A stretch of DNA of 49,305 nt from an uncultured Planctomycetota bacterium. Lineage in GTDB: Bacteria; Planctomycetota; UBA1135; GCA-002686595. Every line of letters begins with the position of its first letter. Within the stretch, counting starts at the first letter, position 1. The stretch lies in NCBI GenBank assembly GCA_903892045.1, contig CAITGX010000061.1, positions 1-49,305 on the forward strand, in the 5' to 3' direction. The position numbers and the translations under genes were made by a program. Below are positions 1 through 8,262 of this stretch, in pieces. The notes below the pieces were generated by a model. That model searched no databases. It was not told where the DNA came from and saw only the letters and a program-made list of their open reading frames with translations.

Positions 1-746
1 CGGTCCGTCGCGAACGAGAAGGGCTGCGGCAGCTCGTCTCCCGGCTGGGCCTGAAGTCGCTCCCACGCGATCGAGTCGCGCTGCAGGCGCGGCGGAGTGC
101 CGGTCTTGAGCCGTCCGAGCTGCAGCCCAAGGCGCGCGAGATCCGCGGACACCCCCTCGGAGGTCGCCTCGCCCACGCGACCGCCCGACGAACGCTCCTC
201 GCCCGTATGCATCACCGCGCGCAAGAACGTGCCCGTGGTCAGAACCACCGCGTCCGCTGCAAGCTCGCGACCATCGCCGAGGCGCACTCCGCGAACCCCC
301 ACGATCCCACCGCGCTGCTCGAGGAGCAGGCCTCCGACCGTGCTCTCCTCGACGCGCAGGCCCGGCTGCGCGAGCACGCGTCGCGTGGCCTCTTCGCGAT
401 AGCGATGGCGATCGGACTGGCAGCGCGGCCCCTGCGCCGCGACTCCCTTGCCGGTGCCGAGCACCTTGAACTGGATGCCGGTGGCGTCGGCCAGCTCGCC
501 CATCGCGCCTCCGAGCGCGTCGATCTCGCGCACCAACTGGCCCTTCCCCAGGCCACCGATCGCCGGGTTGCAGCTCATCTCGCCGATGCGATCCGCCCGC
601 ATCGTGACCAGCGTGACCTCCGCGCCCAGCCGCGCGGCCGCGAGGCTCGCCTCGATGCCCGCGTGCCCGCCGCCCACCACGACCACGCGCCCGCTCGCAT
701 GGCCGCGGCGGGGCGAAGCGTGAGCGTGGGTCGCAGGTGCAGGCAT
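1..746 (-). CDS. mnmG: MnmG/GidA tRNA U34 modification flavoprotein, 5' part only
   Basis: With MnmE, MnmG installs the (carboxymethyl)aminomethyl group at C5 of wobble uridine-34 in several tRNAs, using FAD. The minus strand read from the ATG at 746 gives MPAPATHAHASPRRGHASG followed by the FAD-binding stretch RVVVVGGGHAGIEAS and the family signature SCNPAIGGLGKGQLVREIDALGG, then QGPRCQSDRHRYR and RLKTGTPPRL. About 248 residues are visible; the family is usually about 620, so the C-terminal part lies beyond the left edge. It is missing from the ORF track because no stop is reached. An extra 15-20 residues precede the first beta strand, so a later start is possible. Family assignment is secure. 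Confidence 0.95.
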   Translation of the reverse strand, partial: MPAPATHAHASPRRGHASGRVVVVGGGHAGIEASLAAARLGAEVTLVTMRADRIGEMSCNPAIGGLGKGQLVREIDALGGAMGELADATGIQFKVLGTGKGVAAQGPRCQSDRHRYREEATRRVLAQPGLRVEESTVGGLLLEQRGGIVGVRGVRLGDGRELAADAVVLTTGTFLRAVMHTGEERSSGGRVGEATSEGVSADLARLGLQLGRLKTGTPPRLQRDSIAWERLQAQPGDELPQPFSFATD

Positions 747-1202
747 GATGAGGGCGGAGATTGAACACGATCCCGCGCGCGCCGTCAGCCTCGCGCTGCG
801 CACCGAGGGTCCCGTGAAGCACTTTCCGACCCCTCGCCGCGCCGCGAGCGAATCCCGAGCGCGGCTGGACTCCGCATCCGCGCTGCGTCGACCTCTAGGA
901 CACGATGCTCGACCTGATCTTCCGCCAGCGCGCCCGGATGGCCGCCGTCTATGGGCGGGTCGAGCCCGGCCCCCTCGCCGGGGAGCGCTTCGCCGTCCCC
1001 CCCAGCACGCCCGCGAGCGCACCCAAGCGCCACGGCCAAGTCGGCCGCAAGGGCCGCTCGACGCTGGCCCTCCCGATGCCGCGCCGGGTCCGCCCCAAGG
1101 CCGCCTGAGCGCGCGGACCGGCCACTCCGCTCGCCGAGGCTTGGACGCAAGTGCGCTGCCCAGGGTGGGAGTCGAGCCTCGCCGCGGGCTAGGATCTTGA
1201 GC
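747..1202. other. Divergent intergenic region between mnmG and the HEAT/TPR gene
   Basis: This 456-base stretch separates the minus-strand mnmG from the plus-strand HEAT/TPR gene, so it should hold both promoters. I see no convincing -35/-10 pair. The only coding candidate is the short plus ORF at 905-1108, listed separately. The stretch AGGATCTTGAGC just before 1203 provides a plausible ribosome binding site for the downstream gene. Confidence 0.5.
905..1108 (+). CDS. Possible small basic protein, 67 aa, unknown
   Basis: I do not recognise this protein. The ORF begins MLDLIFRQRARMAAVYG, is rich in Arg/Lys/Pro and ends RRVRPKAA, which would be strongly basic. In favour of it being real: AGGA lies about 4 nt before the ATG, its codons almost all end in G or C like the neighbouring genes, and it occupies otherwise empty intergenic space between two divergent genes. 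Against: at this GC content open frames of 60-70 codons arise easily by chance, no domain is visible, and the region should also hold promoters. Treat it as a candidate only. Confidence 0.3.
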   Translation: MLDLIFRQRARMAAVYGRVEPGPLAGERFAVPPSTPASAPKRHGQVGRKGRSTLALPMPRRVRPKAA

Positions 1203-2501
1203 ATGTGGCCCGCGCTGCTCCTCGGTCTCTCCGCTACGTTCGCGTCGCAGTCCCCGGCCCCTGTCAGCGGCGACGCCGGTCGCCAGTCGATCGAGGACCT
1301 GCTCGAGCGCGCTCGCGCCGCCCGTGCCGAGGCCCACAAGCGCCTGTCCGGCGACGTCGAGGCGCTCGCGAAGGAGATCGAAGCGGGTCCGTCGCCCCGC
1401 GAGCTCGCCGCCAAGCTCGAACGGCTCGTGGCGCTCGGCACCGAGGCCACGCCGCTGATCGTGCGCTGGATCGACCCCGGCTCTCCGGGCACCGACAAGG
1501 ACCGCCTGCGCGCCCTGCAGTTCTCCAATGCCCTCGCGCGCATGGACACCTCCGCAGTCACGAGCGAGCTGCTCGAAGTCCTGCGCGGCGGCACGAGCGA
1601 GGGTCGGCGCAACGCGCTGCGCGCGCTCGCGAGCACGCGCGAGGTCGCCCGCGTGCGACCCGAGATCGAGGCCGTGTTCCGCGCGGAGACGGGCCAGACC
1701 AAGCAGGTTGCGCTGCGCACTCTGCTGTCGTTCGGGGGCCCTGAGAACGACGTGCTGCTCACGCAGCTCCTCGGCGGCGGCGACGACACGCTGATTGGCC
1801 TCGCCCTCGACGGACTTGCGGAGCAGAAGGTCGCGGCGGCCCTCGAAAGCGTGCGCAAGCTCCTCAACCAGCCGGGCAGCGCCCCGCGCCACGCGCAGGC
1901 GCTGCTGCGCTACTTCCTCGCAGTGCGAGAGTCCGCGAACCAGTCGGACGTGCTCGCCTTCGTGCGACTGGCGCAGTCGGGTTCGCTCAACCTCGCCCAG
2001 CGCGTCGAGCTCGTCGATGGGCTCGCGGCGCTGAACCCGACGCTCAATGTCGAGCTCCGCAAGGCCATGGAGCCGTTGACCGCCTCGAGCGACCGCCAGC
2101 TCAAGGAGTCCGCGCAGGTGTTGCTCGCGCGCATCGGTGACAAGGGCACGCGGCGCGAGATCCTCAAGGAATACGACGAGCTGGTCTCGAAGAACGAGCG
2201 CTGGGCCGATGCCTACGTCCGGCGCGCGGACATGCACGTTCGACTCGGGGACGACGACGAGGCGATCAAGGACTTCCGGCAGGCACTCTCGATCGGCAAG
2301 GACGACCCGACGCTCGCGCAGGACGAGGTCTCCGAGAAGCTCGCGCGCGCCTACGTGCGCAAGGGCAAGCTCAAGGATGCGGCCGACCTCCTCAATCGCG
2401 CGCCGATCTCGCTCAAGCGGCTGGGCGAGCTCGCCGAGGACCCCGAGTTCGCCCCGCTGCGCAACTCCAAGTTCGCCAAGGACGCGTTCGGCACGAAGTG
2501 A
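1203..2501 (+). CDS. Exported HEAT-repeat/TPR protein
   Basis: This 432-residue protein probably acts as a protein-protein interaction scaffold in the periplasm or cell envelope. The ATG at 1203 (preceded by AGGA, 8 nt spacer) gives a short signal-peptide-like start, MWPALLLGLSATFASQ. The longer frame from 951 in the ORF track adds an Arg/Pro-rich stretch that looks non-coding. After a helical segment (RARAARAEAHKRL) come HEAT-like repeats spanning roughly residues 80-310 (LLEVLRGG, ALRALAST, ALDGLAEQ). Near the C-terminus is a TPR-like block (ADAYVRRADMHVRLGDDDEAIKDFRQAL). No catalytic motif is seen. The radical SAM gene begins only 16 nt after the stop, so the two are probably co-transcribed. 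The exact function is unknown. Confidence 0.8.
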   Translation: MWPALLLGLSATFASQSPAPVSGDAGRQSIEDLLERARAARAEAHKRLSGDVEALAKEIEAGPSPRELAAKLERLVALGTEATPLIVRWIDPGSPGTDKDRLRALQFSNALARMDTSAVTSELLEVLRGGTSEGRRNALRALASTREVARVRPEIEAVFRAETGQTKQVALRTLLSFGGPENDVLLTQLLGGGDDTLIGLALDGLAEQKVAAALESVRKLLNQPGSAPRHAQALLRYFLAVRESANQSDVLAFVRLAQSGSLNLAQRVELVDGLAALNPTLNVELRKAMEPLTASSDRQLKESAQVLLARIGDKGTRREILKEYDELVSKNERWADAYVRRADMHVRLGDDDEAIKDFRQALSIGKDDPTLAQDEVSEKLARAYVRKGKLKDAADLLNRAPISLKRLGELAEDPEFAPLRNSKFAKDAFGTK

Positions 2502-2517
2502 CCTGACGCGGCCACTC

Positions 2518-3366
2518 TTGAAGCTCACCACGGACGATCACGACCGCGACAGCGCCGGACTGCGCTATGTCTATCCCGTGGTGTCCCGTCGCGCGCGCGG
2601 CGTGTCGATCGGCATCAACCTGAACCCCGACAACGCCTGCAACTGGCGCTGCGTGTACTGTCAGGTGCCCGGCCTCGTGCGCGGCGCCGCGCCGCAGATC
2701 GAGCTCGCGCGCCTCGAAGCCGAGCTGCGCACGATGCTCGCTCGAGCCTGCGATCCGGCGTGGATGGAGCGCAACGTTCCCGAAGGTTCCCGTCGCCTCA
2801 ACGACGTCGCTCTCTCCGGCAACGGCGAGTCGACGACGAGCGCGCAGTTCGAGGAGGTGCTGGCGATCATCGGCAAGGTGCTCTCCGAGCGCGGGATGCT
2901 GGGACAGCTGCGCGTCGTGCTCATCACGAATGGATCGCTGGTCTCGCAGCCCCGCGTGCAGCGCGGACTGGCGCGGCTCGCCGAGCTGGGTGGCGAGGCC
3001 TGGTTCAAGCTCGACTCGGCCACCGATGCGGGGCGTCGACGCATCAACGACACGCGCATCGATACGGAGCGCGTGCTCGACGCGCTGGCCACCTGCGCGG
3101 GCCTCGTCCCGACGTGGGTGCAGACCATGGCGCTCGACTTCGAGGGTCCGAGCCTCGCGGGAGACGAGGAGCGCGCCTATCTGGAACTGCTCACGAAAGC
3201 TCTCGCGCGCGGGGCACCGCTGCGCGGAGTCCTGCTCTACGGTCTGGCCCGACCGTCGCACCAGCCTGAGGCGCCGCGCCTGCGCGCCCTGCCGCCCGCG
3301 GAACTGGAAGCGCTCGGAGAGCGCATCGCGAAGGCCACCGGGCTCGTCGTCCAGTCTTCGCCCTGA
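2518..3366 (+). CDS. Radical SAM enzyme, COG0731/wyosine-like family
   Basis: This is a radical S-adenosylmethionine protein of 282 residues. The [4Fe-4S] ligand motif is NACNWRCVYCQVP (Cys-x3-Cys-x2-Cys) at about residues 42-49, followed by an SGNGE glycine motif (LSGNGESTTSAQF) and VVLITNGSLV, as in the family related to wyosine synthase. No ATG lies upstream of the conserved block DHDRDSAGLRYVYPVVSRRARG, so the TTG at 2518 (LKLTTDDHD) is the best start; the upstream extension in the ORF track reads through the preceding gene in another frame. The substrate cannot be told from the sequence. Bacterial members of this subgroup are mostly uncharacterised, so a tRNA-modifying role should not be assumed. 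Confidence 0.85.
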   Translation: MKLTTDDHDRDSAGLRYVYPVVSRRARGVSIGINLNPDNACNWRCVYCQVPGLVRGAAPQIELARLEAELRTMLARACDPAWMERNVPEGSRRLNDVALSGNGESTTSAQFEEVLAIIGKVLSERGMLGQLRVVLITNGSLVSQPRVQRGLARLAELGGEAWFKLDSATDAGRRRINDTRIDTERVLDALATCAGLVPTWVQTMALDFEGPSLAGDEERAYLELLTKALARGAPLRGVLLYGLARPSHQPEAPRLRALPPAELEALGERIAKATGLVVQSSP

Positions 3367-3374
3367 TCCGCGCG

Positions 3375-4436
3375 CTACTTGCGCACGCCGGCCTCGTACG
3401 GTCCGCTGCGCGCCGCGTCGACGCTGCCGTCCGCGTTCCAGTACGTCCACTCGCCGCTGGCAATGTCTTCGACGTACGCGCCCTCGCTCTGCGGGCTGCC
3501 GTTGTCGTGGAAGCTCTTCCACGTGCCCTGCTTCTTGCCGGCCGCATAGCGTCCTTGCTTGCGCGGGCTCCCCGTGGGGTAGTTCTCGAGCCAATCCCCA
3601 TCCGGCTGGCCGCCCACGAAGCTGCCGCGGTTGAGCACGACACCGTTGTCGGCGTAAGCGATCCAGAGCCCCTCGGGCTTGTCCGCGCGATGCAGACCCT
3701 CGGTGCGTAGCCCGCCGTTGCGGTGCCACGCCTTGGCCGGCCCGTCCTTCTGCCCCGCGATCCAGCTCGCCTCCTCCGCTGGCGTGCCGTCCTCGTACCA
3801 GCCCTTCCACAGGCCCTCGAACTTGCCGGCGCGGTACTCGCCCTCGGTCTGCACCACGCCGTTCTTGTGCCACGTCGTGAAGCGCCCCTCTTCCTTGCCT
3901 GCGACGAACTCGCCCTCGCGCGCCTTGGTGCCGCCGTCGTGCCACTCCGTCCAGCGCCCAACCCGCAGCCCGTTCTCGTAGCTGCCCTCGTCGAGCTTGT
4001 CGCCGCTCGGGTAGAAGCTCACCCACTTGCCGCTCTCCTTGTCGCCGAGGAACGCGCCCTCGGTGAACAGGCGACCGTTGGAGTGGCGGAACGCGCTGGT
4101 GCCTTCGCGCTTGCCGGCGACGAACGTGAGCTCGCCCTTCACGGAACCATCCGGCCACAGGAGCTTCCACGCACCGTCCTTGAGGCCGTCCTTGTAGGCG
4201 CCCTCGGCCGACAGCGGCCCCTCCGGGTACCACTCGCGCCACACGCCCTGCCGCAGCCCGTCGACCTCCGTGCCCTGCTCCGCCTTCTGCGTGCGCGCCT
4301 CGTCGTAGAAGCGCGTCTTCTGCACGGGCCCCTTCTGAACGGGAGCCGTGGTGGTGGTCACCGGGGCGGGAGCGGCGGGCTCGTCGCCACAGGACGCGAG
4401 CAGCAGGCCGAGCACGAGGAGCGAAGTCTTGCGCAT
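3375..4436 (-). CDS. MORN-repeat (YwqK-like) lipoprotein, 353 aa
   Basis: The protein starts MRKTSLLVLGLLLASC, a lipoprotein signal peptide with lipobox LASC, then a Pro/Thr/Ala-rich linker. The rest is about a dozen repeats of roughly 23 residues with the pattern GxW-x-W/F-x3-G-x4-EG-x-Y/F-x2-GK, for example GVWREWYPEGPLSAEGAYKD and GKWVSFYPSGDKLDEGSY. This is the MORN-like beta-hairpin repeat found in YwqK-type proteins; the database label antitoxin for that group is not a tested function here. It is probably an envelope lipoprotein with an elongated repeat domain. The neighbours on both sides do not suggest a pathway. A shorter relative lies at 27241-27909. Confidence 0.88.
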   Translation of the reverse strand: MRKTSLLVLGLLLASCGDEPAAPAPVTTTTAPVQKGPVQKTRFYDEARTQKAEQGTEVDGLRQGVWREWYPEGPLSAEGAYKDGLKDGAWKLLWPDGSVKGELTFVAGKREGTSAFRHSNGRLFTEGAFLGDKESGKWVSFYPSGDKLDEGSYENGLRVGRWTEWHDGGTKAREGEFVAGKEEGRFTTWHKNGVVQTEGEYRAGKFEGLWKGWYEDGTPAEEASWIAGQKDGPAKAWHRNGGLRTEGLHRADKPEGLWIAYADNGVVLNRGSFVGGQPDGDWLENYPTGSPRKQGRYAAGKKQGTWKSFHDNGSPQSEGAYVEDIASGEWTYWNADGSVDAARSGPYEAGVRK

Positions 4437-4485
4437 GCGAAGATCCTAGCGGGAGCGCCGTCCCGACTCGACGGCCTGCGGCGTC

Positions 4486-6870
4486 TCACGGGCAGCTGTC
4501 GTTGGCGCTGCCCGGCGTTCCGTGGTCCGGATTGCTGGCGCTGATGACCGACGACGCTGCGCACCAAGCATTGCCGCTGTTGTTGCCGCTCGCCGACAGC
4601 ACTCCGGAGCGCAGGCTCAGCGACGAGCCGGTCACGTCCGGCCAGAGGAAGCCGTTGTCGTACTCGATGCGGTCGATCTCGACGTTGCCGGGCGCGACCA
4701 GCACGACCTCGTCGTCGGCGTTGTCGAGCTTGAACAGCGTCCAGTCCCAGTCGTAGCCCGCGGTGATGCCGCCGTTGGTCGCCAAGTCCGTGTTGGAGGC
4801 GATCACGAGGAACCGGCCCGCGGCGACGTACAGCCCGTTGCCGCCGTTCGAGAGCACGATCGAATCCGTGCCGTTGTCGCGCAGCGTCCAGCCCTCGAGG
4901 TTCACGATCGATGGACTCGCGTTGTAGAGCTCGAGCCACTCGCCGCTCGAGTCCGCGACCACGCTCGGGTCCTTCATGACCTCGGTGATCACGATGTCGC
5001 CGGGCGCCGGCGGGCCCGGCAGCGGGCAGAACTGGACATCGAGGGCACTGGAGAGGCCCACGTTGCTGCCATCGGCCACGAACGGATCGCGGAACCAGAA
5101 CTGGTAGCAGCGGCGCGTGCCCGCCATGCTCGCGTCGATCGGGATCGGATACGTCACCGAACCGGCGAGGCTCGTCACGCTCACGCCCATGCGCTTGACC
5201 GGCGTCTTGCACCACAGCGTTCCGCCGGCAAAGGGCTTCTGGTCGCGCGCGAAACCGTAGAAGAGGATGGTCGACTTCTGCGGCAGCGCGTTCTGCAGCG
5301 TGATGGCGAAGTCGTTGGTGTCGACGCTCGGCGTGCCGCTCCACGCCACCGTCGGCAGCGTGCCGTTGCTCGTCAGCTTTCCGGTTCCGTAGGCCACGGG
5401 CGGCGGGCACGTACCGATGCCGTTCTCGTTCTGGCTCCACGGGGTACCGCGATCGCCCCCAGCCCATGAAGTCGTGCACGCGGCGAAGTTGTTGGGCAGC
5501 GCCGGACTGGCAGGCGCGATCCTCTCCGCGCTCACGCCCGGCGCGATCGTCACGGCGCCCGCTCCCCAGCTGAAGGTCTCGAGCGTCGTGCCCGCGGAGC
5601 TCTTCATCGAGAGCGAGCCGCTCGCGTTCGGCAGCGAGAACTGGCGCCACGGAGCACCGACACCGAGGAAGAAGTCTCCGTTGCGCGACGGGCGACCGTC
5701 GAGGCCGACGACGAAGCGCTCGCCCGCGGACAGCACGACCTGACTCGCCACGCGGAACGACTGCGTGCCGTTCGAGAGCTCGAGACCGCCGAGATTGAGC
5801 GTCGTCGACGAGTAGTTCACCAGCTCGATCCACTCGGCCTCCGCATCCGCGAAGGCCAGCGGATCGACCAGCACCTCGTTGATCGCGACCTGACCGGGAC
5901 CGGCCAAGGTGCCCGGCTGCTCAAACGTGGCAAAGTCGACGGACTCGGGATGCCCGGGGCTCGCGGCCCGGAACGCGCTCCCGTTGGAGGTGATCACCAC
6001 GTGGCTCGAGAGCGCGTTGAAGCCGCCCGGATCGCCGCCCAGCGTGACGCTCGCTGTCTCGCCATCCGTGGTGCACCACTGCACGCGCGTCGCCGCGCTG
6101 GTGCTCCAGTTGTTGACCACGGACTCCGCCGGGTGGCCGTAGGGGTTGTCGTGACCCGCGGAGTGGACCACGAGGCTTGGGTTGAGGTTGGCGACCACCG
6201 TCGCGGACGAGCTCGACGGCGAGCCGTGGTGCGAGCTGATCGCGACCTCGACCTGTCCGATCCACGCCGTCACCGGGCCCTCGACGTTGGGCGTCGAGAG
6301 ACCACCCGAGGTCAGGTCGCCCGCGACGTACAGGTCGAAGTCGCCGTAGCGCAGGACCATGCCCAGCGAATGGGCATTCTCCTCGCCCGAGACGTTGACT
6401 GTACCCGTGGGATGCACGCCATCGCGCGACACGAAGGTCAGCGTGCAGCCGCCGCCGAGGTCGAGCACCTGCCCCTGCGCCGCGATGACGCGCTTGCCGC
6501 TGACCGCGTTCAGGTAGCTCGTGACGAAGCCGTTCGACGGCCGGTTCGTGTCGCCACGGTCGTAGGCTGCGAGCAGCGGCTTGTAGCCCGAGCTGTGGAT
6601 GTTCGTCAGGCCCCCGAAGTGATCGGTGTGCCAGTGCGTCATCACCGTGTAGTCGAGGCCGATCGTGCCGATCGACTGCAGGTACGGAATCACGATCGCC
6701 GCGCCGTCGCCCGGGTTGCCGCCGTCGATCAGGAGCCGCTTGCCGGTCGGGCTCTCGACGTACACGGACAGGCCCTGGTCCACGTTGATCACGTGCACCT
6801 CGAGTTCCTGAGCCGACAGGCAGGGCGTGGCGAGCGCCAGCCAGAGAGTGGTCAATGCAAGGGCGCGCAT
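4486..6870 (-). CDS. Secreted metallo-beta-lactamase (ComEC-like) with two lamin-tail domains
   Basis: A 794-residue exported protein. After the signal peptide MRALALTTLWLALATPCLSA comes a metallo-beta-lactamase fold related to the ComEC hydrolase domain: VINVDQGLSVYVESPTGKRLLIDGG, the metal motif THWHTDHFGG, and ISSHHGSPSSSSATVV. Next is a lamin-tail domain (about 328-435: VAINEVLVDPLAFADAEAEWIELVN). Residues about 495-620 form the module shared with three other exported proteins here (STILFYGF, GGTLWCKTPVKR, FWFRDP). A second lamin-tail domain ends the protein (GDIVITEVMKDPSVVADSSGEWLELYN). A secreted nuclease or phosphodiesterase acting on extracellular DNA is plausible, since ComEC-like MBL domains cleave nucleic acid, but the substrate is inferred. 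No competence channel domain is present, so it is not ComEC itself. Confidence 0.88.
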   Translation of the reverse strand: MRALALTTLWLALATPCLSAQELEVHVINVDQGLSVYVESPTGKRLLIDGGNPGDGAAIVIPYLQSIGTIGLDYTVMTHWHTDHFGGLTNIHSSGYKPLLAAYDRGDTNRPSNGFVTSYLNAVSGKRVIAAQGQVLDLGGGCTLTFVSRDGVHPTGTVNVSGEENAHSLGMVLRYGDFDLYVAGDLTSGGLSTPNVEGPVTAWIGQVEVAISSHHGSPSSSSATVVANLNPSLVVHSAGHDNPYGHPAESVVNNWSTSAATRVQWCTTDGETASVTLGGDPGGFNALSSHVVITSNGSAFRAASPGHPESVDFATFEQPGTLAGPGQVAINEVLVDPLAFADAEAEWIELVNYSSTTLNLGGLELSNGTQSFRVASQVVLSAGERFVVGLDGRPSRNGDFFLGVGAPWRQFSLPNASGSLSMKSSAGTTLETFSWGAGAVTIAPGVSAERIAPASPALPNNFAACTTSWAGGDRGTPWSQNENGIGTCPPPVAYGTGKLTSNGTLPTVAWSGTPSVDTNDFAITLQNALPQKSTILFYGFARDQKPFAGGTLWCKTPVKRMGVSVTSLAGSVTYPIPIDASMAGTRRCYQFWFRDPFVADGSNVGLSSALDVQFCPLPGPPAPGDIVITEVMKDPSVVADSSGEWLELYNASPSIVNLEGWTLRDNGTDSIVLSNGGNGLYVAAGRFLVIASNTDLATNGGITAGYDWDWTLFKLDNADDEVVLVAPGNVEIDRIEYDNGFLWPDVTGSSLSLRSGVLSASGNNSGNAWCAASSVISASNPDHGTPGSANDSCP

Positions 6871-6981
6871 GGGGCTCCGAGCCGAAGTATCGGCTCTCTC
6901 CCTAGCCTACCTGTCCCGCAGAAGGCCCGCAGGGGCCGAAGTGCGTTCCCGCGCACCCGTGCGGCGAGGACGCGGGCTACC

Positions 6982-7629
6982 ATGCGCGGCGTGAAGCGCA
7001 CCGCGATCCTCCTCGGGCTCGGAGCGATGCTCGTCAGCTCGCTGCTGCTCGTGCGCTGGCGTTCCTCGCAACCGGCGGAACCCGCCCGCGCGGCGCAGGC
7101 TCCCGAGCCGTCGCCAGCGCCCTCCGAAGTGCCGGCCGAGCTTCCTGCCCAGCCCGCGGCGGACGCGCCCGAGCTGCCGGGGAGCGCTGAAGCGCGCTCC
7201 GCGGTGGCGGCGACGCCCCCACCGCCGGAGCCAGAAGGGCTCGAGGACGGCGGCGCCCCCGGCCATCCCGTCGGCGACTTCGGCTGGAAATACGCGCACG
7301 CCAGCGCGGACGAGCGGCGTGCCGCGCTGCGCTCGGTCCAGCGCGACTTCGAAGGCGAGCTGTCCCGCGCTGTCGAGCGACGGGTTCGCAACGGCCAGTT
7401 CCAGGAGGCCGCCTGCGAAGGACTCGATGTGGGCGCGCTGCTGCAAGAACTCGGCGCCGGCGGCAAGCTGCACGCCGTGGTGACCGTGCCCGGGAATCGC
7501 CCCGTGCGCAGCGCGGATGACGCCGAGGGCGCGACAGCCCTGCGCTGGGTTGCGTTCGAGCGCTTCGACGAAGGAACGCTCCACGAGCTCGCGGGCGAGC
7601 TCGATTGGCTGCGCAGCGCCGGCCCCTGA
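6982..7629 (+). CDS. Membrane-anchored hypothetical protein with Pro/Ala-rich linker
   Basis: I do not recognise this 215-residue protein. From the ATG at 6982 it has a short basic N-terminus (MRGVKR), one transmembrane segment (AILLGLGAMLVSSLLLV), then about 70 residues rich in Ala/Pro/Glu that look disordered, and a C-terminal globular part of about 120 residues (VGDFGWKYAHASADERRAAL...LHELAGELDWLRSAG) with predicted helices. The ORF track starts at 5950, but the upstream 340 codons are antisense to the MBL/lamin-tail gene and not credible. The architecture suggests a single-pass inner-membrane protein with its soluble domain outside the cytoplasm. It is convergent with slyD, with about 60 nt between stops. 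Confidence 0.7.
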   Translation: MRGVKRTAILLGLGAMLVSSLLLVRWRSSQPAEPARAAQAPEPSPAPSEVPAELPAQPAADAPELPGSAEARSAVAATPPPPEPEGLEDGGAPGHPVGDFGWKYAHASADERRAALRSVQRDFEGELSRAVERRVRNGQFQEAACEGLDVGALLQELGAGGKLHAVVTVPGNRPVRSADDAEGATALRWVAFERFDEGTLHELAGELDWLRSAGP

Positions 7630-7691
7630 GCCCCTCGAGCCGGTGGCCCGGGGCCACGAGCGCCGCGCTCGCGCGCCGCTGCGGCCCGCGT

Positions 7692-8186
7692 CTAGTGCTG
7701 ATGCCCGCCGACGCCGTGAGCGTGGCCGTGCGCGACTTCTTCCGACGTTGCGTCGCGCACGCCGCACACCGTGATCTCGAAGTGCAGCTCGATGCCGGCG
7801 AGCGGGTGGTTCTCGTCCACGGTCACCTGCTCGTCGCCCACCGCCAGAATGATGGCCCCCGCGACGCGACCGTCCTGCAGCCGACGGTTCATGCGCATGC
7901 CGGGCGCGAGTTCCTGCCCGGGAGGAAACAGCTTGCGCTCGACCTGTCGGATGAGGTCGTCGCGGCGCACGCCGTAGCCCTTCTCCGGAGGCAACGTCAG
8001 CTGGACGAAGTCGTTCTTCGCCTTCCCGTGGAGGCCTTCCTCGACGGCCGGCAGCAGGGTGCTCTTGCCGTGCAGGTAGGCGAGCGGCTTGCCGCCCTTG
8101 CGGTTGGTGTCGAGGACGTTCCCGGCGCCGTCCTTCAGCGTGTAGTAGATGCCGACGATCTTTCCCGGTGCGACGGTCTGCGACAT
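7692..8186 (-). CDS. slyD: SlyD-type FKBP peptidyl-prolyl isomerase
   Basis: The protein is a 164-residue cytoplasmic prolyl isomerase/chaperone. MSQTVAPGKIVGIYYTLKDGAGNVLDTN is the FKBP N-terminal strand pair, with AYLHGKSTLLPAVEEGLHGK the typical LxGxxxLxPGxExxLxG segment. The middle region (KGYGVRRDDLIRQVERKLFPPGQELAPGM to VDENHPLAGIELHFEITV) contains the insert-in-flap domain and the NHPLAG signature of SlyD-like FKBPs. The tail HGHAHGVGGHQH is a short His-rich, probably metal-binding end, also typical of SlyD. The start at 8186 follows GGAGAA with a 7-nt spacer. The longer frame in the ORF track adds unrelated residues that overlap the aminopeptidase gene. Assignment is firm. Confidence 0.93.
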   Translation of the reverse strand: MSQTVAPGKIVGIYYTLKDGAGNVLDTNRKGGKPLAYLHGKSTLLPAVEEGLHGKAKNDFVQLTLPPEKGYGVRRDDLIRQVERKLFPPGQELAPGMRMNRRLQDGRVAGAIILAVGDEQVTVDENHPLAGIELHFEITVCGVRDATSEEVAHGHAHGVGGHQH

Positions 8187-8262
8187 GGCGAGTTCTCCAA
8201 GGCCCACGAAGCGGGGCGCGGAAGTGTACGGCGAGAGCGAGCGAAGGCCAGCGCGAGCGCCG

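Noticed and set aside
4486-6870. Reading the MBL protein as a competence ComEC
   Set aside because: Only the hydrolase domain is similar; there is no transmembrane channel part, and the protein has a signal peptide and lamin-tail domains.
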